A stretch of 64,000 bases of DNA from Pratylenchus scribneri (Eukaryota > Nematoda > Chromadorea > Rhabditida > Pratylenchidae). The stretch is taken from positions 2,170,001 through 2,234,000 of the forward strand of contig JAQSEB010000114.1 in NCBI GenBank assembly GCA_030063045.1, read 5' to 3'. Positions 12,030 to 25,800 of this stretch are shown here, piece by piece. A model generated the notes under the pieces. That model saw only the letters and a list, made by a program, of their open reading frames with translations, ran no database searches and was not told where the DNA came from. The position numbers were made by a program, and so were the translations under genes. Numbering within the stretch: the first letter of the stretch is position 1; every line of letters begins with the position of its first letter.

Positions 12030-13723
12030 ATGAATCCAAAAATGGGAGATGGACTTTGATCATTATTTACCCGAATTTATGCATTGAATGAATCTGCTCA
12101 TCCCCATCCGTCTCTCTTCCGTTAAATATGCAATCTATTAATTTATAACCAGTTTTTCCACCTCTCCCAAGATACTGATCAAATCCTCCCTTTATAAAAA
12201 AACAAACATTCTCCAACAGACGAATACCCATAAAAAAACCCGGCTCCCGAGCAATTTTGAGGCCTTATATTCATTTTTTTGTTTTATTTATTTTTCTTTG
12301 ATTTTTGTTCGCATTTCTTTTACAAATCCTCTGGCCTTTTCCCTTTTGACAATTCCCAACCCCCCACTTTAAAATTGTACTGTACCACAAAACTTGACGA
12401 TAGCCCCAAGCATTCCTATTGAATTAAAATTAATGTAATAAAAAAGTAGAATCCCTTAAAACCCCCAAATTTTGATGAACCCCACAATCCACTCAATAAA
12501 TTTGTTAGAAATATTTTTGTGCAGAATAGTTTTTTGTAGAAAAATAGATTGGCCGGTGAAAGACCACAAACAAAATGAAAACAGCACCAAACGAACTTTA
12601 ATAAGCAATAATAATTTTGGCCAACCCACCACCCACCACAATCCAATAATCATTGAACACTAATCTCTTAAGTATTTTGTTGTATTTTCAATTCAATCTT
12701 CCTTCCCCTCGTTCCTTTTCACAGATGTATTCATATTTGGATGATGAATTTTTGTAGCCAGTCGATTAGTTATTTTTGTGAAAAACTTAATTGTTTGCAT
12801 AAATTAGAAATAAAAAATTGATTTTGAATTAATAATTTGAATAAATTGGGCTTTGTTTTAATTCAATTAACTCATTTCTTCATTAAAATAGTGAAAAAGG
12901 TGACGCTGCATCCGTTTTTGGCTCATAGTTTAACGAGGCAGTAACCAATTTTGGAAGGCGATATATCAATTGAAAGCCCAAATTGTCCTCTAAAAAGTGG
13001 CCTTATTAAATTTTATAAAATTTCTCATTAAAAAAACTTACTTGTCTTTGAGTAATAAACCCGAATTTCAGATGGAAACCCGCTTATTTTATAAATTGTT
13101 TTAAGTTTCCAAATAAATTTGAGCAGCCACTTTTTAGAGGACAATTAAGGCTTTCAAATGGCATATTGCCTACCTGAATTAATTGCTTCCTTGCTGAGCT
13201 ATAGCCAAAAGAGCGGCTCGGAACCTCAATTGTCCTTTTCAAAAAGGCAAATTTTGATTAATTTTTAAATAAATAAAGATTTTGGCATTTTATATAAATA
13301 AAAAATATAGGATAAACTGTCATGCGCAGATCGAGAATTGAGACTGCGGACTGGGAGAATTGGATCGAGATTCTCGTTTTATTTGTCAGCCATTCTCGCA
13401 ATTTGCTGGTCGAATAAATTGATTGGATAGCTGGCTAAAATAAATGACTGGACAGCGGACTCTGCTGGTCACCATTCAAACAGGGAACAACCAACAAAAG
13501 TGCAATCCGATTAACCGCTTCCTTTATTTGATGAGATGAGAAAAAGATTTGTTCATTATTTTTCTACAATTATCTCGCGTAATATTAAATTAACTCACTC
13601 ATCAATTGGGTTAAATTATGCCCATTTAAAATAAATAATTATTTTTAGATTTGATCAATGATCAATGTAGTAATTTATTTCGAATAGAATTAATCGAAAA
13701 TACAACAATTTCCGCCCACAATT
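12030..13723. other. intergenic between MEIOC-like and SWEET genes
   Basis: Contains the 3' flank of the MEIOC-like gene, one M1 element (12914-13212) and the presumed promoter of the SWEET gene. A short stretch (13325-13450) has imperfect internal inverted matches (GAGAATTG and ATTCTCG). No exon seen. Confidence 0.5.
12914..13212. repeat. M1 element, copy 3
   Basis: Intergenic copy with both arms (GGCTCATAGTTTAACGAGG on the left, GAGCTATAGCCAAAAG on the right) and the conserved inner blocks CCTCTAAAAAGTGGCC and GCCACTTTTTAGAGGAC. Confidence 0.82.
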
Positions 13724-15022
13724 ATGGATTACGATAGCTTCCTTGGCCTTCTCTCCTTCACTGCCACCATTTCCACATTTGGCATGTTCCTTTGTGGCCT
13801 CCAAATTTGCACCAGAATTCATAGGAGAGGGTAAGTCGTTCACAATTAATTAAAATCAAATTCAATTTTAATTTCAGTTCGACCGATGGCACCGGTGTTG
13901 CGCCTTTTTTCCTCACCTCTGTCAGTTGCGTTTGTTGGCTGGGCTATGGTTGGCTTCGGAGGGACAGAACCGTGATTTTTGTCAACGGCGTTGGACTAAT
14001 ATTCCAATCGCTCTATTTTGGATATTATTACTCAAAAACACGGCTTAAGGTTTTTAATTATTTAAATAAATTAAAATATTTTTATATTATTTTTTGGGCA
14101 ATTATATTAACTTTAAAAAATAAGATCCAAAAATTCCCAAATAAAATTCTTAAATTTTCCAATTTTCCAGACTCGTCTAAATCGACTCATTTTCCTGGAA
14201 GCGATAATTTCCGTTCTCACTTGGATGCTAATTCAAACCCAGGCAATGAATTTGGAGGAAAAAGAGAATTTATTGGGAATAATTTGTATGGGACTGAACA
14301 TTGCCACAATTGCCTCACCATTGGTCGACATCGGCCAAGTTTTCAATTCAAAAAGCACCGAATCGCTGCCATTTTCCCTTTGTGTCGCAAATATGGCGGT
14401 TTGTTTATTTTTTATTAATTATTGAAATTTTACAAAAAACCTTAAAATACATAAAATTATATTAAAAATGTTTAGAATTTACGAAAGCACTTCATTCAAA
14501 ATTTGGATTAAATTTTAAAAGAATTTTATCATAAGAAAATTAATTCAAAAATTTTTCAGGTAACTGCCCAATGGCTGCTCTATGGCATTTTGGTTGACGA
14601 TTTTTACATGAAGGTTCTTTTTAAAATTTATATTAATAATTTATTAGAATAAAATCATAATAAATTTAATATAATTTAAGCAAAAAGCTAACCAATTTAT
14701 TACAAAAAACAATAAAAAATAAATGGGAATTTTAGGAAATTGTAGAAATTTTTTAAATTAATGTACGAATATTTTCGGTTCAAATTTAAAATTGATTATT
14801 ATCTAAAATAAGCAAAAACCCTTCCATGGCGCATTGCTTAATTATTATTTTATATTAAATTTTATTCAAATTTTAAAAATAATTCCAAAATTGGAATATT
14901 TTCAGGTGCCAAATGCAATTGGGACGCTCATTTCCGCCCTTCAACTTTCACTTTTTATCATCTATCCACGTGGCGGGACTCCACATCGAACACTTTTGAT
15001 TGATAGTAAAGCCGAAGTTTAG
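13724..15022 (+). CDS. SWEET-family sugar transporter
   Basis: Five exons (13724-13830, 13878-14049, 14171-14398, 14560-14613, 14906-15022) join in phase to 225 residues, the usual size for animal SWEETs. Hydrophobic segments fit the 3+1+3 helix layout of two MtN3/saliva repeats: LGLLSFTATISTFGMFLCGL, TSVSCVCWLGYGW and VNGVGLIFQSLYFGYYY in the first half, LEAIISVLTWML as linker, and GLNIATIASPLVDIG, AQWLLYGILVDDFY and GTLISALQLSLFIIY in the second. SWEETs are bidirectional membrane uniporters for mono- or disaccharides; the substrate cannot be told from sequence. NAT9 follows 450 bp downstream on the same strand. Confidence 0.88.
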
Positions 15023-15473
15023 TCAAAATCAACAAAAATGGCAGAATTTAAAATTGAAAAAAATTCGCTTTTAGAAAATATTTATTGTTATTTATTATTT
15101 TATTTAATATTATTCAATTTTATTCATTTCTTTTCCCTTCCATTTTTATTGTTGTTTTTTTAATTGTTTTAAATTTTATTTTTGGGTCATAATCGCCAAT
15201 TTTTCTTTTTTTTCCATATTTAATTTTGTGTTTTTTTTATCCATGTGCAAAATACGGATTTGCCCGGATTTTTCCCGGGCACCCTCCTCCTCATTCCCTT
15301 ATAAATCTGCATAAGAACAAATTTAAGAATTTATGTGAAATTGTTTTAAAATTGGATAAAAATTTATTAAATTTTACTCGCATTTTTCTCAAATGAATTT
15401 ATTACTAAAATTTGGAATTTTAATTTCTTTTTCCATTTTCTATTGAATATTATTTTTGTTCAAAAAGGAGGAA

Positions 15474-16592
<1,119 letters not shown>

Positions 16593-16717
16593 TCAAACAT
16601 TATTCTAAATTTTATTTGTAATTTTGTATTTTTATAATAAATAAATTTCTAGAAATTAAACACAAATATAAATGAAAATATTAAATTCTAATGAATAATT
16701 TTTTATTTAAATTATAT

Positions 16718-17178
16718 TTCATTTTATTTCCAATTTTCTGCCCTTTAATGACACCTCGATTAAATAAATTGGCCAACTCAATCAAAAGTTATGGCCCAAA
16801 AATTGGAGGAGGATGCTCATTGCCATATTATCAGTACCGTACTCATTTTCCCTTCTTACTTAAGTGAGGCTCGGTGGGGCATGGGCACTGGGCAGTGGAA
16901 TGATTGTTGCCTTAGGACATAAAAATGTTCCCCTTTTTATTGTTTCTCTTTTTCGAGGAAAGATTGGGATACCGTAATTGAAAGGAGGGAAAGTGAATAA
17001 TTGAGTAACGAGTGAGGATGTCTTAAGATTAAGAGCAAATCAACAAATTGTGAACCATTTTTATTAACAAATATTCACAATTTTATTTTTTGACCATAAC
17101 TTCCTTAAAACTAAATCATTTTTGATAAATCATTTTGTTAATTAAATCAATATATTCCTCTCCCTAATTAATAATTAC
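16718..17178. repeat. M2 element, copy 1
   Basis: About 460 bp. Left arm CCAATTTTCTGCCCTTTAA ... AAAAGTTATGGCCC; right arm is a partial reverse complement. The core has CAGTACCGTACTCATTTTCC, GGAATGATTGTTGCCTTAGG and TACCGTAATTGAAAG. Lies directly 3' of the LAPTM4-like fragment on its own strand. Confidence 0.75.
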
Positions 17179-17239
17179 GCAGAGATGCAACTGAAAATAA
17201 TTGAAGGAATAATATTTCTAATAATTTTTAAAGATTTAC

Positions 17240-17429
17240 CACTCCAGAAGCGATATCGAATGGAGACTCAAAAACTGCTTCGCCAATGTTAATTGCCACA
17301 CCAATAATTGCGATCACGAATGCACCCTATAATTATTTAATTTTAATATTTATCAAATTAGTAAATTTGATGAATCTTTTCAACATGCATTGAACCACAC
17401 AAACATTGGTAGCGCATTTTAGATGACAT
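17240..17429 (-). pseudogene. LAPTM4/DUF7027-like membrane gene fragment
   Basis: Two - strand exons join in phase: 17385-17429 (15 codons from an ATG) and 17240-17326 (29 codons). The product starts MSSKMRYQCLCGSMH and runs into GAFVIAIIGVAINIGEAVF. A short Cys-rich cytosolic start followed by a first membrane helix is the pattern of nematode LAPTM4-like (DUF7027) proteins. The next donor (GTAAATC) is intact, but no further exon is found before the M2 element and the oppositely oriented NAT9 gene. This may be a truncated copy, or the remaining exons are too diverged to see. Family assignment is by resemblance only. Confidence 0.5.
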
Positions 17430-18764
17430 TTATGTTGTTGAAATTGAATTTATTTCTGTTTGGATTGTCAAAATTTGATGTCTAAATAAAATTCAATGGT
17501 AATTTTAATGAGGCATTATTGATTAATAATGTAGGACTAGGAATATGGCTTATAGGCTAACTAAGTTAGGGTTAGGGCTAACTTAGTAGGCTAATATTTA
17601 GGACTATTTCAGGCTTATTAGTTGGTGATGTATTTTTTTAATGGATTATGAATGAAAGGATGAAGTGAATTTTGCATTGAAAAGTATTTCTATCTGGAAT
17701 TGAAATGTAATAAAATATAAAATGATGGCTTATTGATGATGGCTTTCAAACCCACCATTCCCCCCAATCCAATTTGATCAATCAAAATATTGGGAAAATT
17801 GTTTAATATGAAAAAATGAATGAAAGGATGATTCACTCCGAAAGGATGGATTTGTGTGTGGCATCGAAATCAGCGACGAAAATGTGCAAATAGTGTAAAA
17901 ATGACGGAAATTCCAAACAAATGGACAATATAAAAATGAATGTCCTTTAACCATAAAGTTAAATTCATTATTAGCTGATTCGTATATAGGTTTTAATCGA
18001 AGTTCGAAGGGACATTTATCGGAAAGTTGATCTCAAATTTGATGGGTCATACATAGATGGTTTTCCTTTGAAATAGGACAAAATATGTTTGAATATTCCG
18101 CATTTATTCACTTTGAGGCATACAAATAATAATCAGCCAAATTTAACATTATTTCAATTTTATTGAATTTTATATTTGTAATTTTGTGTTTTTGTATGAT
18201 AAATTAATTTCGTGCAAATTGGAGGAAAATATTATAAATAAATGCTTTTGTTGGAAGAAAGTCCATCGCCAACCAATAATCAACAATTGGCCCATCCACC
18301 CACACAATCTGGCCCAAACCCCCTCTCCCTTTTTCCCCAATTCCCTCTCCTTTGTTCCCCAATCAATTCATTCATTCAGCTTTTCGCTTTGCTTGGCCAT
18401 CCCTTTTCCCCCGTTCTGAATTGCCCCTCCGGATCTCCCCTATAATCCCGATCCGGAGCATTATTATCCCTAATAAATATTTTAATTGAATAATTGTATA
18501 TTAAATTTGATAAGTTAGGACAAAAACTAGGGGTAAATCATACCCGGGCCGGGGCCCTTCGGAAGTGCCCCCGGCCCGGAGGGAACTTAGCGGGACTTTT
18601 AATACAACCATTTTGGTTGGTATTAACAGCTTTAATTAACAAAAGAATAGAAAATGGATATAAATGGGAATAATAATTAAAATAATTTGTGTTTTTGAAT
18701 GATTTTGTAGACAAATGGGAACACTGGATTTTGGCCAATTTTGTTAAATTCTAATCATTCTTTT
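17430..18764. other. gene-free region with GC-rich hairpins
   Basis: No convincing exon. 17530-17620 is enriched in TAGG/TTAGGG-like words. 18290-18420 is pyrimidine-rich on the + strand. Two strong GC-rich hairpins occur: CTCCGGATC facing GATCCGGAG (about 18427-18459), and CCGGGCCGGGG facing CCCCCGGCCCGG (about 18543-18579), unusual in DNA this AT-rich. They lie just beyond the stop of paralogue B. Confidence 0.5.
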
Positions 18765-21700
18765 TTATCCTCCATCCACCACCTCTTTCCTTCCAATTTC
18801 TTTTCTCCTCTCCTCCTTTTCATTTTCCACTTTTTTCTCGTTTCCAATTTCCTCGATTTCTGTACAATTTCTGCCATCCATATTTTCATCGTCGCCTTGG
18901 GCCATTTTGAGCAAATCTTTCACCTGAATAAACAAAATTTAATTTTTAACAAGCCAAAAAATTAACTAAAATATAAATGCAAATATTGAAAAATATAATT
19001 TTAATTTAATTTATATATCCTCCGATTACCAATTTTCTGCCCTTTAAAATGATATATGGATTAACTAAATTGGCCAACTCAATCAAAAGTTATGGCCTAA
19101 AAACTGGAGGAGGATGCTCATTGCCATATTATCAGTACCGTACTCATTTTCCCTTCTTAAGTGAGGCTCGGTGGGCAGTGGAATGATTGTTGCCTTAGGG
19201 CATAAAAATGTTCCCCCATTTTCATTGTTTCTCTTTTTATCGAGGAAGATTGGGATACCGTAATTGAAGGAATGAGCAGCGAGTGAGGAAATACCTTCGG
19301 CAAATCAATAAATAGTAAACTATTTGATCAACATGTGTCATTACATTTTTTGATCATAACTTACTTAAAATTAGACCATTTTTGATGATTCTTGTTATCA
19401 TTTCATAGGGCTGAAAATTCTTAATTAGATGATATATAAACTCATTGATTAGAATATTAATTTGAGAAACAACTGGCAAAAAAACTTGAAGTAATATTTC
19501 GCCCATCTTTTTTTTTTTAAATTAAATGAATATTCTGGCCAAAATATTTTCCTCACTTACCGAAGAAGGCCGTCTTTTGCCCATTGGTCTCCTCCCAGCG
19601 CCTCCTCCAATCGGTGATCGACAAATTCGGCCAACCGCAATTTGACCGCGTGGACATCGCCTCTCACAACGGCGAACAATTCGACCGCGTTGAATTCTTC
19701 GTGTTTGAACCAATCCTCGAGGACATGGTCCCATCATTTGTGGCTGCTGTTGTTCAATTGCCGTCGTCGTTGTCTTTTTCCCCTTTTTGGGATAGCCATG
19801 GAATTGATGTGCACGAATTTGGGCGGCTGGGGTGCCAATCAATGCGGCCGGATTCAATTGTTGAGTTTTAGCATTGCCCATTTTTGGCCGATTGTGCATT
19901 GTTCGCCTTCGAATGCCGGCAGCACCGCCCGCCTCTACGATTATAAAAGAATGATCGGATAATAAATGGTATTTTGGTTTCTTCTAAATTGGCTCTTTTC
20001 AAACCTAATAAATAGGGATTGGATTTTTAAATCTTGTTTTTTTTGTATTAGATTGGATGAGAAAAGCATATTAAATTACGTTTTTGAACATTTTTGACAT
20101 ATTTTTTGATATTTTACTCTGGGAAAATTTTATTAGAAAAATGAAATAAAAACATAAATTATCTATTTAATGTACCCGAATCCCGAAATCTATCTGGAAA
20201 ATTTCATAGAAAGCCGAAATAGGCAATTGCCATTTTTACTATTAAAAATTTCGCTCAAAACTAATAAATACGATTATTCGTTGCCAAATCCAAATGGAAA
20301 ATTTCACGAAATATCAAATTAGATAAATTGGCAATCTGGCTTGGTAATAAATAGCAAATTAAATTTCCACCCAAATCTAATTTTCTGACCATTTTGTTCC
20401 GATGAAGAAGAAGACTGCTGTTGTTGACCCCTTCGTCCGCCAACCCTGCTGCAACATTGCAATTGGCCATTTCGAATGGATCGAAGGCAATCATAATTAT
20501 CCGGACATGAATTGTGTGGCCCAACATCAGAGCATTGAACGGGTTGTCCGGTGGAAGGGAATAGTAGGGCATTGCCACGGGGACAGCCATGGGGTCCAGG
20601 AAGGGCTGATAAGTAGGAGACAAATTAATAAGAATGAATAATGAAAAATCAAAATTTAATTATTAATTTGGTCAACCTAGGAATAGTTGGGAATTGTTCA
20701 ACTTGGAGCCGTTTATAATAACTCATCAAGGACTAAAAACCAATTTTTATTTTTTATCAAATTAAAGGGCAGACTTTTGGCTATCAAATAATATTAATTT
20801 TGTTTGAATTGATAAAGAATTATTGGAGTTATGACCGAAAAAGCATTGAGCATTTCCCTAAACTATAGTAAAGATAATTTTAAATGAGTTTATGGGCAAT
20901 AACTCTATAAATTCTGAACCAATAAACAAAATTAATATAATTAGATAGCTAAAAGTATGCTTTTTAATTTGATACTAAAATCGTCTAAATTCGTTCAGTT
21001 CTTGAAGAGTTATTATCGGCGATAATTTGGCAAAAAGGGTTCGTCAAACAAATTTCAGTTCAAAAACGATTGGAATAACTCACCAATATTAGCTTTTGAG
21101 CAACAATAATAGTTGCGAGCCGCCTTTGAGAAAACACAATGAAAATCGGCCGGACACACCGTTGAAGTGCACTAATAAAAAATGGAATAATGAATTCAAA
21201 AACCCATTTATTCTCTCACGGTTTGTGGCTGACCGCCAACCAAAAGGGGAATTCCCCTCTCACAAATCATATCCCGTCGAACATTTGGCGGCCTTGGCCT
21301 AGCCCGATTCGTGCCCGTCGATTCGATGACCAGCTGGGTGACCAATGGGGGCAACGGAGAAGGGGGTGTGGTGGTTTGAGGCAATTCACCGGCCAACAAT
21401 TCCCTCTCCTCCGCATCATCAATGTCAATTTCCTCATCATCGCCATCTACTCGTTCCACCTGTGGAATTTATTTAGGAAAAATACGGTAAGCGAAAAGGC
21501 AAAATTGTCAACTATCATTGAATTATCCATATCCCAACAAAAAAACGCACCTCAACGCCTCCAACCAAACTTTTGACCATGCTCATTTTTGGTTTTCCAC
21601 AGCAAATATATTTCCTCAATAGTACGCTCATTTGGCAATTAAACGGTTTTGGGCATGCGGCCTTTTTCCTCTTTGGAAGGCAGAATCGAAGTTTTCCGCC

Positions 21701-22820
21701 ACGAGGTTCGATGAAGGGGACTTGTCCCCGTTTTGGGCAAATGTCCCTTTTGCTGGGTCCACTCGGTGGGGGGCCACCGCCGGCATTGTTCAGTGTGGCC
21801 GGTGGTACTCGATTTTTGGGGGCAACGACCAAAAGTGCGGATGGACTTGAGGTGACCGGCACAACAACCATTGGAGGTGGAGTTGGAGGAGGCGGCGGAG
21901 GGGTTGGCCTCGGTTTGGAACCTTTTTTCACGCAAATCCCATCTTGGCCTTCATAGCCTTCGGGGCACTGAAATTTGCATAGGTATTCGATTGTGAGATG
22001 AAATAATCATCAAAAAAGATTGCAAATTTATTATGTTTTTTTTTCTGAAAAATTTACTTTTTTATCCTTTTTAAGTAATCACCAAAAATTGAATTTTTCT
22101 AAATATTTTTTTTTTCAGAATTTACAATCTCTTTCCGGAATGATCCTTTACCATTTTCTCCATTTTAACTAATCCCAAATACCGTAAATTCTCTTTTAAT
22201 TCCGCACTCTCAAATAATTGCCCAATTCACACCTTAAAATACTCTATTAATTCCTTACCCCAACAAATCTCTTTTACATTAGTTTTTATAAGTAGGGAAT
22301 TCTTTTTATGGATAATGGATCATTAAAACAAAAATATTCCAAATTTATATTAGAAAAAAGTGTCCAAAAATTAGAGATTACTTATTAAGTTATTAAGCAT
22401 GTAAATATAATTTCATTATGGTGAAAAATTTTCAAAACTAAAAATTCTTTCCTAATTTTTACATTGAAAAATAATTCCCTACCTTTTCGAAAGGTTAAAA
22501 AATAATTCCTCATGGGGTATTAGAGAATTTACCCCTATTTATGTTTTCTCAAAAATTTTATTCTTTGATTTAATTTGTTCCCAAAAATATTGGAATTTGC
22601 CTCGCAACTGCCACTTTTATCGCTGCAACTGCTTCCACCCTGGCATTGGGCACTGTCCTCGCAACGTTCCCCAATTTGAACGCGTTTAAGGCAAACATCG
22701 TCCACGTTGACCTCGTCCTCCTCACAAATTCGAGCGCAACGGTCACCTTCTTCCCGGAATCCCTCCTCACATTGGCATTTGCCCTCAACGCAGAGACCGC
22801 CTTCCGGACATTGTGCCTAT
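18765..22820 (-). CDS. paralogue B C-terminal block: EB, proline linker, lustrin, tail
   Basis: Exons at about 22590-22815 (EB type: [14 protein letters not shown], then [13 protein letters not shown]), 21560-21965 (end of an EB module, a [12 protein letters not shown] linker, then [11 protein letters not shown] and YICCGKPK), 21190-21460 (acidic [12 protein letters not shown]), 21090-21175 (VCPADFHC ... YYCCSK), 20360-20610 ([10 protein letters not shown] ... LQCCSRVGG), 19560-19960 (basic; [14 protein letters not shown]) and 18765-18923 ([17 protein letters not shown] to the stop). The donor at the 19560 edge is a strong GTAAGT. This region is longer than in paralogue A. Confidence 0.65.
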
Positions 22821-25800
22821 TTATGGGAAGAATATTTTAGATTATTCTTTTGGTAATATATTAGTTAATTTCATATGGAATTGGCAAAAATGCATGCCTC
22901 ATTTATGCATGGATCGCCAACATGCACTCGATTCAGGCAAATGCCATCCACATAAACTTGATTATCAGCACAAACTGCGAAAATAAATAAATTGACAAAA
23001 ATATGGGAAATGTGCGCCAACTTGAATGACCCGTCGTACAGCAAATTTGATTGCCAATTAAAGTGCGCTGGCAGCTGAAACCAGCCGGACAACTGTTTTG
23101 GCCAATTGCTAAAATATTAAAATTTGGTGGGTGATTATTATTGATTTGAATTCCCAAATTAGTAATCAATGATTACCGCAACTTTGTGGTTCGCCGCTGA
23201 TCCCAATGAACGCCACTTGATCATTTGGGCATCCGCCGTCCATTCCGCAACATTGGAATTGATTATTTGCCGTTGAGAATTGGCAAAAATATCCGAGTGG
23301 ACAATTTTGTGCGGCGGCTGTGCAAATTTTTGGTGCATTTGTGGCCGCATCACGGAATGCCACTTGGCTATTTGGGCAGCCAAGGGCGGTCACTATTGAA
23401 GGGAAAGAATGGGACAATTCTTAATTTGCCCTCAACGAACATTTGCTTTTGGCTGTTTTCGGCGCCGAAATGGCCGCATTTGCTCCGCAACATTGATAGC
23501 GTTGATTGGACAGGGACCACTATGAGGGATAAAATACTTAGTTAATTATATAGCTTTGGATGTATTTAATTTGCCAAAAAACATTTGAAATTGCTGGACT
23601 AATTATAATGGTTTAAGGAAGGGTTTATCATCCTACATTCCCAAACCATCTATCCAAAATTGGATAGAGCTGGTCAAGACGCATTGAACTTTATATAATT
23701 TGTCATGGTTTGATCAACAATTAAAGGGTATTAAACGGTTTAAACCAATTTTGGTTTGGCCAACAATTAAAGGGTATTAAACGGTTTAAACCAATTTTGG
23801 TTTGGCCAACAATTAAAGGGTATTAAACGGTTTAAACCAATTTTGGTTTGGCCAACAATTAAAGGGTATTAAACGGTTTAAACCAATTTTGGTTTGGTCA
23901 ACAATTAAAGGGTATTAAACGGTTTAAACCTATTTTGGTTTGGTCAACAATTAAAGGGTATTAAACGGTTTAAACCGAATTTGGTTTGGTCAACAATTAA
24001 AGGGTATTAAACGGTTTAAACCTATTTTGGTTTGATCAACAATTAAAGGGTATTAAACGGTTTAAACCTATTTTGGTTTGGTCAACAATTAAAGGGTATT
24101 AAACGGTTTAAACCAATTTTGGTTTGGTCAACAATTAAAGGGTATTAAACGGTTTAAACCTATTTTGGTTTAATGGTTCAAATTTATATTAGAAGTGGTT
24201 AAACCCAAACCAAAACATAATTTCTTTTTCTAGTATAGACACAATTTTGAGCCTATAATACAAATTGATCATTATACCAACCTGGCAAGAATATCCTCCA
24301 GGGCAAGGCGCATTCGGTGGATTGAATGGATCGCAGGTGGCAATTTGGCCATCCTTCATGTACACAAATTCATTGGGCGGACAACCATCCGTTGCTTTAA
24401 AATTTGGAATATTTCCAACAAATTTAGGCGCATTTTTATGTCAGAATTAGTCATTTGATATTTAAATTTAATTTTTAAAAATTATAATTACCGGAAACGG
24501 CGATCACCTCGCCTTTGCAACAAAGTCCTTGGGTGAATTCCGGTTGCGTACTTTGGCATGTGAATCCATTTGGGCAGGTGATGAATGCCCCCGGGGTGCA
24601 GGAACGAGGCTAGAAAATGGGGAAAATTTTGGTAAAAAATAAAGAATTGTCGGGAAAAACTTCCGCCCAAAAATATTAACTCTCACTCTCCCAATTATAA
24701 ATAAAAAATGAAAACCATCAATGATGATTCCTCAATGTAGAATTCCACTTTGTTTGGGCAAAGAAATGAGGAGGAACAGCAATGGCCTTGGAATGCGCCT
24801 TGCACCTCGGATTGGCATGAATAGCTTGGCCTAAAGGGGAAATTGGGCCATTTAAGGAATATATTTTAGGAATTTTGAATAAATTAAAATATTTAAATTT
24901 TTTCCATTTAAAAAACTGACGGGCACGGATTGTTGGGTCCACTGATTGTGCATCGAACGGGCGATTTCGAATTCGGATCACGGTAAATTGCTTTGCCCGC
25001 CGGGCATAAATCACCGGAAATTGAGGCACAACTGAAAATGGCATCGATAAAAAGTGCGGGGCAATTTTTGGTTAATTTTAAAGAGGATTTGGATGGTCAA
25101 TAAATTAATTAATTTTAGACCAATAAAAGATATTCCTTCCTTAAAATTTTATTATTTGGCCAAATTTGAATGGCCTCAAAAGTAAATAGGGAGGAAAATA
25201 TTTGTTTTGTTTTTTTGTGACCAATAATATCGATTCTTCTGCGCATTAAATCGGCACAAATAGTTGGCCGGACAACTTCCATCCACATTGATGAGGCATT
25301 CACGGACGGACATATCAGCTGCATTCACGTACGCTTTTTCACCCTCAGGGCAAACCGCTGAAAAAAGGGTGGGATTTCCGATTTTTATCAAATTAATGAA
25401 AGATTTTTGACGCTAAATTAGCCAATTTTGAATATTAAAATAAACAATGTATTTTTGGTTTTTAGTAATTTTTTACTCCAAAAAAAATGATCCAAAAAAT
25501 CATTAAAATTTTATTCTTCTGGCTTAATTGAAAGCCATCTTCCAGAAAATCAATTTTGCATAATATTTAATAATAATTGCTCACCCATATTTGTGGCACC
25601 GCAACAAACACTGTTGCTTGACAATGGATCATAGGTACAAATGAAATTGTTTGGGCAACTGTTGGAAAGGGCCGCATTGCATTCAAATGGTTTCTTTGTG
25701 AAATTGGAGAATTAAATGGAGATTTAGGCATTCAAATAAGTAAGACAAATATAATAAAAGGACGAGACGAAAAAGTATTCATTTGTTTTGGCTCATAGCT

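Noticed and set aside
17530..17620. Telomere-like TTAGGG words
   Set aside because: Only a few scattered, imperfect units; no array. Nematode telomeres are usually TTAGGC.
19584..19871. 95-codon + strand frame opposite the paralogue B tail
   Set aside because: The - strand frame has the CPRG-type cysteine pattern and a strong GTAAGT donor; the + frame is its shadow.
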